From the NCBI RefSeq assembly GCF_016859285.1, contig NC_053400.1, positions 26,798,501 through 26,862,500 on the forward strand: DNA of 64,000 bases, in the 5' to 3' direction. The first letter of the stretch is position 1. Each line of letters opens with the position of its first letter. The stretch is from Xiphias gladius. Its lineage: Eukaryota > Chordata > Actinopteri > Istiophoriformes > Xiphiidae. The position numbers were made by a program, and so were the translations under genes. Under the pieces are notes generated by a model. The model did no database searches. It saw only the letters and a list, made by a program, of their open reading frames with translations, and was not told the DNA's origin. Shown in pieces: positions 39,249 to 50,900 of the stretch.

Positions 39249-42200
39249 CTGGAGAACACAAAGAGGTTCTATGGTTATTTCTAGCTCTTATAAAAGCTCG
39301 TAATGGTCTATGAAGAATCAGCCTGCACAGACAATAGCACATGTTGATGACTTTGTAGATAAAGGTTCCGTTGAGTTTTAGTGGACAAATAGGACTGGGT
39401 AATATGACAATATATACTACAAAAAAAGACATTACAGTGAAAGACAGACCTCAAACAACATAATGTTCCATAGAACATCAAAATCAAAGCGGCACAACTA
39501 TCTTATCTCAAGGATTTGTTTAACAGACTGGAGGGTATGAGGGATCGCTGAACACAGGCACTATGCAGTGGCGACGCCCTGTACGTTTGTACTGATGGTA
39601 ACAACTCATATTCCACATACTTTCCACATATATTCCACATTGTTGTAATCCTCAATTTCTGTCCTTGGATATCTATATACATTTACAACTTCAGTACAGT
39701 CACCACTGACAGCTACTTCTTAGCGTGTCTTTCCTCTTGTTCTAAAATCAAAAATCACTTCCTTCGTTTTCTCAGTATTTAGCTGAAGAAAAACGGGCCC
39801 GACACCAATAAACAAATATTAGGTCATTGTGGACAATGCTGCAAATCAAAGAGCCGGTCTACTTTATGCCAAGGTTTTACTGTGCCCCGATTTTTCAGGT
39901 ACCCAACCATTTTATCCATCAACCGTCTCATTTCATATGTTGTTATCAAAACATAAAATATTCTTAGATTTACTGCAATAGAGGATTTATCCATATTGCT
40001 CATAAGTGATTAATTGATATATGTGAAGTGTGGGTTTAGAATAAATCAATAAATTCAGAAAGGAGCCCATTGTACAATGTGGGTAACTTCCTCCGTTTTG
40101 GCAGTTAACATGAACTCAAGGAGTGGGGTTGTTTATTTAATTAACACCAAAGAGATCCCCCTGTGGGCCGATGTTCCATGTTTGTTGCACCTCTGTCCAG
40201 CAGGGTGCTCTTTGGCCCCTGTAACTTCATCCAACGGTGACGTGAGTGTGCGCTGACCACGCCCTGAGCCCACTTCCACACCACTGTAGCAGGGTGAGAA
40301 TTTCAGCCGCTGCAGCACAGCAAAGCAGGATTTCCAGAAGGTGGTAAGTTACTCTATAAGCTGACTCTACTTTCATACAGTAGACTCAGGTCAACTAAAT
40401 GGAGTTTTTTTCTGCCCGCATTTGATCCACAGACTGGTACACTTGGGCCTGCTGAGGAATAGGTTGTGAAATCCCAGTCCAAAACCCCTAACCCTAACCC
40501 GTTTTAATTATTTTATATCTAATTCATCATTCTTTCCTTTTTTTCTAACATATTACTGTTCTTTGGCATCTTGTGCTGTATATTTGAATAATGTAGTTAA
40601 AATAGTTTATATATTTCGGTGTCACTTGAAAATGAGATCTTACTTGCAAAGGATTTATCTAATTAGACAAAGTTTGAATATATATTGTATTCAATAATCA
40701 ATTTATTCATTAAACTTAAAGCTTTTTTCTAAATAGTGAAGTAAATTTCCAGCTGAACACACACATTAAACACAATTACATGTAGATGAAAAATCACGAG
40801 GGAAAACTGGCTTAGGCTTTCTTGCGAACAGGAGAAACAGATTTGACCTACGTGACAGTGAAATAGATTCCTTTCCCGTCAAAGCTTCTTGAGGCTATAA
40901 ACTAAAACCGTGCTCTCTTCTAGATATCGGAGACTGCTGTGAATATGATTCCAACTTCATTTGAAGAGCTAAAATAACTGTTTATGAAGAGCATGACATG
41001 CAATAAAGCCTGAAGAACCTGAGAGGTAAAGTTAAGTTAAAAAAATAGAGAGCCGAAGTGAAACCTCTTTCAAAAAAATCCCACCAAAATTTACAACTAT
41101 GCTTGGAACATAGCCCTCTTCAACAGTATGTCACATGGTTCACTTTATATCTTTGGATAAGTATTTGTTTTTTGAAAAAATATCTATTCTCGTTTATTCA
41201 ATATTTATGTTTTTTGCCACCATTAATGAACCTTATTATCCATAAGCCCTCAATGTTCGTGGGCTAAACATCGACAGAAGAGTCCGTGAACGAGTCGGGG
41301 GGGTTGCAGTTAGTTAGACATGTCTGAAATGACAGCTGACAACTAAACTCTGCAGAAGTTTTTAGACGTAGATTACAACCAAAAAGTTGAAAAAGAACTT
41401 TAGGTACTGGAGAAAACAGGTCTCTGGAACTTTGAGCATCAGGTGAAGTACTTTCTCTCTTCTTACCTTTGAATCAGTGTTCTGTAGGCCGATAGCAAGA
41501 CCCTCAAAAACTGAATGGAGCGAAAGCGAGAGGAAGAGCATGAACGAACGAAAGGGGGAGTGAGCCTGAAAGTCAACATGGACGTGGTGGCCGCTGCTCT
41601 CCAGATCAGGTCTTGTCCCATGGCCGTGCCCGTGCCCGCTTATGTTATCCGGTATAAGGGGAGCCCTCTCCTCCTGAGCCCCTCCCATCTCCCGGCAATT
41701 TAGGACAAACTTCTCCATTATAAGGACCATGAAGAAGCCGGCAGCCATGATGAACTCTGGAAGAGGGAAGCTGGTCTGTTTAAGAACAATATAGAGATTA
41801 AACAGTTTGCAGGCTCAGTCTAGTAAAGTCAAAAACTAGTGAACAGAGATTTAAACAGACAACAGAACAGTATGAATATAAAGCCTTTCACAGAAAATAG
41901 GATTCCTAGAAGTGTGAAATGTCAGTGGATGTTTTATTCTTTAAGAATACAGTTACTACAAAGTTCTGCCAAACCGAATAGTTTTATAACAGGGTGCATT
42001 TAATCAAAGTCTCTGTGAAACATTATACCAGATTTTTATAGACTAAAAATTAACAGATTAATTGAAAAAAAATATTGACAGATGAATTTCCAAATTTCCA
42101 AAAATCAGTCCACACTTGGACGTACCTCCACCTTCCGAGCATCCAGCTCGGCGTTGATGTCTGACAGATAGTCTGGAATGATGTCGAGCAGACACGCCGC

Positions 42201-43461
42201 CAGGAAAACCCCACCGGCAAAACAGCTGATCAGACTCAGAACTGTGCGATGGGTTTCTGTACATGGACAGACAAAACGTTTTTTATGTTTCCAGATGAGC
42301 TTACACACAATGGTACATTTACTGAGGCCTTAACTGCAGGGTATATAATGCATATTTCCCAGTTTTACTCTCAATTATGTGTTACTCTTCGCAGAATCTA
42401 TTACTGAATTATGAGGCTCCGTGTGAATTCATGGGGTATTTTACATTTTCTAACTTGTTACCACTTAATTCGCTTATAATTAGAGGATTGATGGTAAGTC
42501 TCAGACATGGGACTCCTAATCACATCGCTGCCTCTCCCTCCTTACAAATTTAAATAGCTGGTGGGAGATCATGTGACACCTCATGAGAAGTCAAAATGAC
42601 TCAAGCGAGCACTGAAGCACACACGGACGTCATGGAGACAAATCATACTTTCACTTCAGTTTCGAAAAGCCAAAGGTCACCACCATGACAGCGTGTGGCC
42701 ATGTCTTAAGAACGCCTTGGGCTCCGGGCTCCGGGCTTCATCCCAATCAGCTGACCACAGTCAAGGGGCGAGGGGAGGGTTTACGAATGGTAGTAGAGAA
42801 ATAACGCATTACATTGCTAGGTCGGGTGTCTCATGATCAGTGACTGAACCCCACCCTGTTATTAACCACGTTTAACTGTACTCCGTAATCCCAGCAACTG
42901 TTATCATTAACGGCTTCTAAGTCACAGTTGACAAAATCAGCCGATGTTTGGTTATCTACACCTAAAACGCGTGATTCACTCACACGGGCAGCTGGTGAAA
43001 CCGCTGCCTAAAATCCAGTAGAGACGGAATCGCAGGCGGGTGTATTGCACCAAACTTCGTTTAACCTGCTGGCATTTTAAGGTTGCCTCATTTATCTGCA
43101 AATGATAACACACCGTAGAACAGAAATGAAAACTGCAAATTAAATCAGTGACTACTCTTTGCTAGTTCGGCATCGATGTAATAGAGAAACAAGTTATACC
43201 AACAAAATGAAATGTTTAATTTGTTCGCCATGTCCCCTCTTCTTTGAGAGATGAATATAAGTGGTACAAGCTGTCTTAATAAGCACCAACACTAACGTTA
43301 ACGCTTGCTTATATGAGCTGCTTATGTTATATTAGCGTTTACCAACCTGTCCCGTTTGTGTTCCTGAACCATTTGACTCGAGCAGGGATGGATCCAAAAA
43401 GAAGAGTTAAGAGCAACAAACCGATCAAGGCGCCTATCTTCACCTGGAGCAGGTATTCCAT
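38895..43461 (-). CDS. slc39a1: slc39a1: zinc transporter ZIP1
   Basis: Four coding exons in transcript order: 43347-43461, 42126-42256, 41467-41775, 38895-39248. They join to 302 residues (human ZIP1: 324). Start AAAATGG has A at -3 and G at +4. Hydrophobic segments fit the eight-helix ZIP layout. The variable loop between helices 3 and 4 is His-rich (HGHGHG at 130-134, HHVH at 145-148, H154). Helix 4 carries HSVFEGLAIGLQ (H169, E173) and helix 5 carries H196-K197, the usual metal-path positions of the ZIP1/2/3 subfamily. The C-terminal EGLAAGTFVYITFLEILPHE is characteristic. Role: imports Zn2+ across the plasma membrane into the cytosol. Among ZIP1/2/3 it resembles ZIP1 most (SCFAGGVFLAACLLD, HELNS). 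Confidence 0.92.
39249..41466 (-). other. slc39a1: slc39a1 intron 3
   Basis: A 2.2-kb intron. A short telomere-like run (CCCTAA twice plus a partial unit) lies at about 40484-40500. Nothing else recognised. Confidence 0.5.
41467..41775 (-). CDS. slc39a1: slc39a1 exon 3
   Basis: 309 nt, phase 0 at both ends. Encodes TSFPLPEFIMAAGFFMVLIM (helix 3), the His-rich cytosolic loop, and helix 4 with HSVFEGLAIGLQ. Confidence 0.95.
42126..42256 (-). CDS. slc39a1: slc39a1 exon 2
   Basis: 131 nt. Encodes THRTVLSLISCFAGGVFLAA, CLLDIIPDYLSDINAELDAR and KVE: helix 2 and the following loop. Acceptor 'gtccatgtacag' leaves phase 1, joining G from exon 1 to AA to make Glu39. Confidence 0.94.
42257..43346 (-). 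other. slc39a1: slc39a1 intron 1
   Basis: 1.1 kb, no recognised repeat or gene. The donor end is a tandem GTTGGT (see findings). Confidence 0.55.
43347..43461 (-). CDS. slc39a1: slc39a1 exon 1
   Basis: Encodes MEYLLQVKIGALIGLLLLTL and LFGSIPARVKWFRNTNGT, the N-terminus and helix 1. The end ACAG|GTTGGT is fixed by frame, because the next GT 4 nt on would create a stop. Confidence 0.92.
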
Positions 43462-43690
43462 TTTGCCGCATAAACTGTCAGTTCAACACTGCCTAAACGT
43501 GCTCTCCTTAGATGAGCTGCGAAGCATCGAAACAGCTTGCTAAGCAGCCGTGACCGACACAAACACGAAAGTTTCACTGACACCAGCAGCCACCGTCATG
43601 TTGTTATTCGGAGAGTGGTTCTGCCGTTGGCTACGGTGGGCGAGAAGGGTCAAAAATGGCGCTCCAAGTAGTCCCGCTTGCCTAGCCTAA
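43462..43690 (-). promoter_or_regulatory. slc39a1: slc39a1 promoter region
   Basis: Moderately CpG-containing, no TATA box seen. A YY1-type motif, AAAAATGGCGCTCC, sits on the + strand at about 43652-43667. About 200 bp upstream of the start codon, it is a common position near housekeeping start sites. Confidence 0.4.
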
Positions 43691-44405
43691 TTACAACAAC
43701 ACAAGATACACAAACCGCTGTTCAGTAAGAAATGTGTGGAAAAGTGAATATGGTCTGTGATACACCCGTATCACTTTTTGATCATGTGAAAAGTTCCAGA
43801 CGAAACGATGCTATATTGATATATTGATTTATAAGTCTTGAACATGAACAACTTTTGGGTTGCCAGGTTGTAATAACAAACCCGTCTTTTTTCCCACTGG
43901 CAGCTTTTTTCAGTTAAACATTCGTTAATGGCAGTTTCAGTTTACCCGACATTGTTACTTTCCCTTTTTTTTATAAGCATATTATATCTACTCCCCAAAT
44001 GCCCTTGTTGGGGTATTATCCGTAGATACTGTGTTATTATACCTGTTTTGTGAATCTTGATTTGAGATTTGTAAGACCTGTTTGCTGCTAACCGAGATAG
44101 TCATATACACTGGCTTTCTAAGGCTAGGCTAACGTGGCGCTAATTCAACATTGTAAGTAACTGTTAGCTAATAACTGTTAAGCTAACTGTTGATGTTTTG
44201 TTTTTTGTTTTTTTCCTTTTGCTTTCACTCTTTTGGACTCTATATTTATGTTTACTGAATTAAAATTTCATTGTTGTACTTCTATCGCGACCTAAAGTTA
44301 TTTCTTTCACTGACAACACTTTGCTTCTACCTGGCATTAGGTACCATGGCAGGATTAACCTCCTAACAGTGTAATTGTTTTCCCGGACACTCTAAAACTA
44401 AACAG
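43691..44405. other. Intergenic DNA
   Basis: AT-rich, nothing recognised. Confidence 0.4.
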
Positions 44406-44409
44406 TACC

Positions 44410-44950
44410 CTAGAGCTGAAGTTATTAGTTGATTAATCAATTAGACAACTGACAGAAAATAAATTAACAACAATTTTGATAATTAATTAATTGTTTGTGT
44501 TATTTTTGAACAAAATATTATAAATTCCCTGCTACCAACTTCTCGAATGTGAAATTTTGCCATAATTGGACTTTTGACTGTTGGTCAGACAACAGTAGAA
44601 ATCGGCTTCAAGCAATAATAATGGGTCTTTTTCACTATTTTCTGACATTGTATTTACTGATTAATCATTCATTTGTTAAAAAAAATAATTGACAGATGTA
44701 TCAACGCTGAAAATAAATGCAGTCTTACAGTTTTTCTATGATACAATAATACAACCTTGCTGAAGATTTTGTTAATTACTTGACACACAGAAAAAAAATG
44801 TAAGCAATTTGATAAAACACAACTTTAAAACAAATGAGCTTGAAATATACTAAAGCAATTCAGGTCTTACTACATTTTGAGAGTTCCTCTACTAGACCAG
44901 GGTCAGTCATAGTTGATGTTGTACTACAGTGGTATAGATTTCTGGTTAGT
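44410..44950 (-). repeat. Composite repeat A+B
   Basis: Repeat A (44410-44715, inverted: 'accaacttctcgaatgtgaaattttgcc', 'tggacttttgactgttggtcagac') is directly followed by module B (44715-44950: 'ttacttgacacacagaaaa', 'caaatgagcttgaaatatac', 'catagttgatgttgtactac'). Same order and spacing as at 4455-5005. Confidence 0.65.
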
Positions 44951-45324
44951 GATTCAGCCTTGTGAGGGACAATTTAACTAATTTGACATAAGTCCATACT
45001 TTTATGAATCCAATAATATGCTAAATCATGCATAAAGAATATGCTTGGTGTAACTCGTGTTTATGGTATGGTCAAATCTTTTTTTTTTTTTTAATTTGTA
45101 ATCAGTGTTCTCGAATTTGTCATGCAATACTGTACAACTGAGTTTTACAACTGGGTCCAGTAAAAACCTCAACTGCTGTCTTCAACCTTTATTAGATGTG
45201 TGTGCTACCTACAAGCACATTGAATGTGACTTCTTATTTCATTAAGTTAGAAAAAAACATCTGTCTTGTCATGATTTAACTTTGCTTACAAATTCAAGCA
45301 ACAATGGCGGAAATTCAAGTCATT

Positions 45325-45600
45325 TTTATTCTGTCTCACGCACACAGCATGTTTTAGACCTCCCCACAGATTTTTAATGATGTTCAGGTAAGGGTAAAGC
45401 TTCAGCTTGTGTTTCTTGGAGTACTTCGTGGGGAATTTTGAGGTTTGCTTTGGATTATTGTCATGCTTTAGATGCCAGTGTCTTTTCAGTTTTATTTTCT
45501 TGACAGACTGCAGCATATTTGCATCCAAAGTGGGCTGATATTTACTGTAATCCATTCTTCCCTGACTTAACCCAAACTCTTGCACATGCCACAATTAGTT
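45325..45600 (-). mobile_element. Tc1-like transposase fragment
   Basis: On the - strand a 102-codon open frame (45286-45594) contains KRHWHLKHDNNPKQTSK and IIKNLWGGLKHAV. These correspond to the second catalytic Asp region (QQDNDPKHTSK) and the IENLW region of fish Tc1 transposases. The first catalytic domain and termini are absent, so it is dead. Confidence 0.75.
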
Positions 45601-45706
45601 TTTTTTCTATTTTTGAAATTCATGAAATAAAATGAAATTAAGTAAGTAAAGTAAAAAATGTATCCAATGTTTTGAATTCAACTGTAATAATATCTATATA
45701 TATAAG

Positions 45707-45710
<4 letters not shown>

Positions 45711-45757
<47 letters not shown>
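45711..45757 (+). repeat. (TA)n microsatellite
   Basis: About 23 TA units with further TA-rich flanks. Likely related to the assembly gap 250 bp to the right. Confidence 0.95.
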
Positions 45758-45760
<3 letters not shown>

Positions 45761-46000
45761 TGTATATTTACTTATATATGTTTAAATACGTTTACTTAAA
45801 GAAAGAATTCATCACTAACGATAACACACCTTTTTTGTTGACCAGTTATTCTACCAACAAAATTCCATTATCAAACCATCAAAATAAATGAAGAATAAAA
45901 ATAAAATTAAACAAAGATAAAAAACAAAAAAACAAAAGTTAAAATAAAATAAAATGAAATTTCAATGAAATTTTAAAAATATAATTAAAAAAATGATTAA

Positions 46001-46500
46001 NNNNNNNNNNNNNNNNNNNNNNNNNNNNNNNNNNNNNNNNNNNNNNNNNNNNNNNNNNNNNNNNNNNNNNNNNNNNNNNNNNNNNNNNNNNNNNNNNNNN
46101 NNNNNNNNNNNNNNNNNNNNNNNNNNNNNNNNNNNNNNNNNNNNNNNNNNNNNNNNNNNNNNNNNNNNNNNNNNNNNNNNNNNNNNNNNNNNNNNNNNNN
46201 NNNNNNNNNNNNNNNNNNNNNNNNNNNNNNNNNNNNNNNNNNNNNNNNNNNNNNNNNNNNNNNNNNNNNNNNNNNNNNNNNNNNNNNNNNNNNNNNNNNN
46301 NNNNNNNNNNNNNNNNNNNNNNNNNNNNNNNNNNNNNNNNNNNNNNNNNNNNNNNNNNNNNNNNNNNNNNNNNNNNNNNNNNNNNNNNNNNNNNNNNNNN
46401 NNNNNNNNNNNNNNNNNNNNNNNNNNNNNNNNNNNNNNNNNNNNNNNNNNNNNNNNNNNNNNNNNNNNNNNNNNNNNNNNNNNNNNNNNNNNNNNNNNNN
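46001..46500. other. Assembly gap (500 N)
   Basis: Exactly 500 Ns flanked by A-rich low-complexity sequence. Open frames spanning it are artefacts. Confidence 1.
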
Positions 46501-49140
46501 AAATGACTTGAACAAATACACGATTATCAGACATGTAATCCTTCAATTTACTGTATCTGAAGACAAAAAGTCACCAAATATTTGATTGAAAGAAGGCCTA
46601 GTTTAATCTGCTAAAAGAATTTGTTTTGATTTAGTGTGGCTATTTAAATATACATTTAATTCCCAGTTGCCATGAAGATGTGAGCACTGCAGCCTCCCGG
46701 AGGATGTGGCAGCCTCAGGCTTTAGAGGACAGCAAGCAGCACAATTTGAAAAACATTGTGACGTGTAAACAGATTATGTCAGACTAATTTATTTAGTACA
46801 ACATCACAATAGAGCTACTGGCTGGAGCACTTCAGACATCACCTGTCTTTTCCAATGACTCTTGAAAGTGCTCACATATTTGAGATTAGAGATTTAAGAT
46901 TTGAGCTGACAAATCAATGCACAGATGACAGTTTAATCCCCAAATGCTGAAAAGATGCCAACCACTCAGCGCGCAGCTACATTTAACGTTACTGTTTCCA
47001 TCCGGTGAGTTGAGCTTTATCCTCAGGCAAAAATGTTGTTTATTATCCAGTCTACCAAGTGACTCTATGCAGTCTATCCAAGTGCTGACAAAGTGTATTC
47101 AGTGCTTATGTTCATGCTCAGACTCCAAAGAGGGTGAGTGGGCTGGCAAATCCCAGATCTGCTCCCGATATAATTACAGATTTCTCATTATTGTTCCATC
47201 CGTGCTTACCCAACTCAACAAGCTACAACCTGCTGTCTTCAGGTCTGAAAGGGAATCACTGCAATGGTGTGAATCCTGTTGACAGGAAATAAAGCAGCAC
47301 GGGAACTACAAAGTTTGCCTTGATGTAATACTTTCAGGAATTTAAGCAGTTCTTCTCACCTAGCTTTATATTTTTCCCTAAACATCAACATTCCCACAAG
47401 CCTTTTTCAAAATGACTGCTTTTACTTTGTCTGCCCTCCTTCGTTGCAGCCCTGTGGTCCTATACTGTCTCTATTATAGGGTTATAAACAGAGTAACCAA
47501 AATTAGAGCAGCACGGCATCCAGTTGTCAGGGCCAATCCCAGATGTGGGCTTTGAGAGGGACCATGTTGCAGTGTAATTTAGCAGTGGGGCCACTCACTC
47601 GCACGTAACCCCACCCCCTCAAAAATCACATATGTACTTTGTGTTTTCTGACTGTTGTGTTTTCTATAAGGAGATGTGCAGAATCCCCGGTGAAAGCTTT
47701 GAAACGTTTACCTGAGACATAAAACTCTTGTGATTGTCCTTTCTATAAGCTAAGCTTTTTCGTGTGCAGACCCGTTTTCCCTTTTGTTCGTGACAAAAAA
47801 ATTGTCTTGCTTAAGAGGAGTATCTCTGAAAATAACTGCATGTGAGAGTCCCTGTCTTGGCTGCTGATTTAAGATGGAGAGAAAAGAAAAGAGTGGGAGA
47901 GCGAGGTTCTTGTTTACCATGGCAATAAAAGAGGGTTCATCCTGACGAGATGAAATGAGGGAGTTGAGGCTGCATTCCATTTTCTAGGCTTTGTGAGTAA
48001 TTTGCATGCAACTAAAAGTTAGCAAAAATATCTAAACTGAGTTAAAAAGTAAGGAGTCGGAGTGATGAGCAGACAGGATTGAAGCCTTTTGTCTCATTGG
48101 CTCCGACAGAACATGGCCTTTACATTTTACATCCTTTTAGACTCACGGAGCCAGACAAAACAGGAAATTGGGGGGCATTTGGGCAACAGTCGAGGCTTTG
48201 ACCCTTGAACTGCAGCACTCCCTGACTTTGAAGTCAAGAGAGCGAATCACAAGCAATTACATGCGATGCAGAGTGTGTTGCCTCGAACTTTCAGCCTCCG
48301 CTGTGTAAACAGAGTCAGAGCTCTCTGAGTGTGTTTGGCAGAGCTGTGGGTGTAGTCCTCTTCAAGTTCATCATCTCTGCTCTGTTTTGACCTTGTTTTG
48401 ACTCTGGACTAAACCGACCCAAACATTGTGCACAGTTTGGGCTTTAGTGAAGGAGTGGCCAGTATCGGTACAGGACACCAGTTTTTCATTTGAATTTCTT
48501 TAAAAAAAATAAAAAAATAAATAGATTTATGATCCACATGCTTTTCTTTTGTTAATAACAAATAAGCATCGCTATTTACAGCATCATCCATTAGTTTAAA
48601 GATGACACCAGCCAGGGCGCATTCACAGCTCCCAACATAGCCTTAAAAGGAAGCTGTCGAGAATTACTGCTGCATTAAACTTTTGTGTGTGTGTGTTTGC
48701 ATGTGGGTGGGTGTGTGCGCGTGTGTTTCTGAAAGCATCTTGAGCATCAGACCTGGTGGCAAAATACTCCGCCTTCCACAGAGATTGTCACCTCTGTTTA
48801 ACAACTTGCTCTGTCCCCTGCCAGCCTGACAGATACGACAAATCCATAAAACCATGGACGTAATGTCCCATCTATCAATGTGCCGCACCCATTAGCAAAT
48901 TAATATAAGATATCAAAATATTTAAAATATATTCGGTGATCCTATTGATTGTTTTTTATGGAACATGTGCTGCTTTTGAAACACTGGACAATAACATTTA
49001 ATGATGAATGAGGTGCAAGTAATGCACATAAGCGCCTCCCCCTGTTGTCTGCCTATTAGATAAATAAAAAATAATACTGTCACTTTTACATTGTAGTTCA
49101 GGAGATGGATTACCAACTGGGAAAAGCATACAACTGCCCA
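46501..49140. other. Intergenic DNA, no gene recognised
   Basis: Mixed composition with small open frames (46944-47282, 47750-47980) but no domain, splice pattern or full repeat. A TG-rich stretch lies at about 48683-48725. Confidence 0.4.
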
Positions 49141-49144
49141 GGTG

Positions 49145-49910
49145 CCTCAGACTCCCTGGGGTCCCAAAAGCTGCGGGTTTACACCATATCATTCGGGTCT
49201 ACACCATTACAACAATCACAGCTTTGTGGAAATTTGCACCACTGAAGTGCAACATCAGAAAATGATGGGTGCTCTATCCTGCATCTTATTGCCTGGTCTT
49301 GAAGAGGAACTCTGTAAAAATCTGGTTTTAAGATCACAAATTTGTGATTTGTTATGAAGTGTTTTCTCAAATTGCTTCAATTTTTTTTCTGTCAAGTAAT
49401 TAACACACAGAAAATCTCGGGCAAGACAGTATTATTCCATCATAGGAAAACTATAACACTACAACCAACAGCTATTTTCATTATCAATGCATCTGGTAAT
49501 TATTTCCTTTAATTACTGATTGATTGTTAAATGAATAAAATGTCAGAAAATAGATAAATAAATAAATTAAAAAGGCCATTATTATTCCCTGAAGCCCAAG
49601 GTTACTATATTCAAATTGCTTTGTTTTCTCTAACTAAGTCAGAAACTCAGAAATATTGAATTTACTATCATAGAAAACTAGGAAACCTGCAAATATTCAC
49701 TTTTGAAATGCTGGTTCAAGTGAATTTTTGACTTTTCTGCTTGGAATTGTCAAACATTGTTGACTAAGCAATTCATCAACTTATCATCTCAGCTGTAGAG
49801 TACTGGTGCTTGGGGAAATAAGGAAATGGACATGTATAGTGGGGGTAAATAGGGGCCCAACAACAACTTTTGCCCAAGGGGCCCCAGAGGAGGTTAATCC
49901 AACCATGTTA
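49145..49910 (+). repeat. Composite repeat B-A-C, near complete
   Basis: Module B is inverted at 49145-49455 ('cactgaagtgcaacatcagaaaatg', 'gtcaagtaattaacacacag'). Repeat A follows at 49455-49800 ('accaacagctattttcattatc', 'aataaaatgtcagaaaatag', 'aaagccc'-type core, 'gaaatgctggttcaag'). Module C is at 49845-49905 ('aggggcccaacaacaac...ggttaatcc'). This is the longest copy and defines the order of the family. Confidence 0.65.
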
Positions 49911-50136
49911 TGGTTAAAATGTAGCTCCGCTGCCGGGGAGTTACCATCACTGTAAGTGTATACAGTACAGACAGAGCTCGAGGCAACATTTTTTTCAGGT
50001 AGAGCAGGCATTAATATTAAACTATCAGGTAACAACAAGTAAATATTCTACAAAATGTCCTTTTCTCATTCGCTAAATCCCACAACACAGTAACCAACTG
50101 TTGCCTTAATCCAACCAACCTACTGAGAAACTTTTA

Positions 50137-50900
50137 AAGGGGAACTCCAATGATTTTACGCATCAAAGTCTGTTTAGAGGTCTGGGTGAACACTACTGCG
50201 CGTGTGAAAGGGAAAAAAAAGTTGCATAGAACCTTTTGTGGCTCCAGAAATGTCCTCGTGTGAAAGTTTGAAAATAAAAAAATTGGGTTTGGATTGGGTT
50301 GCACTTCGCTATTCATAAATCCGTTGCTAAGTTTGAACATAAAGTCCTCTCTAAGTTCTTTAGTAGCTAGTTTTCAAACTAATGTTTGACTAAATTGGGT
50401 TGCACCTTTAAAACTTAAATGTGTTAATTAGTAAAGATTTTGGTCGTGTGTAAATCTGTTGCTAGGAAACATGTATGGTGCTGTCCCATCTAAAGCAATG
50501 AACTATGTAAATAAAAGCATCAGAAGCTTGCATTACATACAAAAATTACAGGTTTGGAGGCCAAAGACATATTATTTATATTAAGATATTACTTCGTTTT
50601 ATGTGTACATGGAGAAATATTTAGAGAGTGAGTGGAAATCTTCAAGATTTACATCATTATTAAACAGCATCTACCGAGTTTCAGGTCAGATATGTCGACT
50701 GAGCTAATGTTAGTTTTGTCGGTTAGCTACACAACAGTTAAGCTTGGCAGTTACTAAGTCTAAATCTTTAGTAACAACTTATCTCTGCATAAGAACTAGT
50801 TTGTGTGGTGCAACCTGTTTTAATTTAGCCACGTGTGAAACTCCAAATAGTAAACACTTTACTTTAGAACCAGGCTAAGTTTGCTTTAACATATTTTCAC
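50137..50900 (+). repeat. Probable dispersed repeat G
   Basis: Starts 'aaaggggaactccaatgattttacgcatc' with 'aaagtctgtttagaggtctggg', phrases I associate with a widespread spiny-rayed fish repeat. 'tgctaggaaacatgtatgg' follows at about 50460. The right boundary is uncertain. Confidence 0.4.

Noticed and set aside
40484-40500. Interstitial telomere repeat
   Set aside because: Only about 2.5 CCCTAA units; too short to argue for a fusion or internal telomere.
45962-46546. Long open frames across the N run
   Set aside because: They only translate the 500-N assembly gap.
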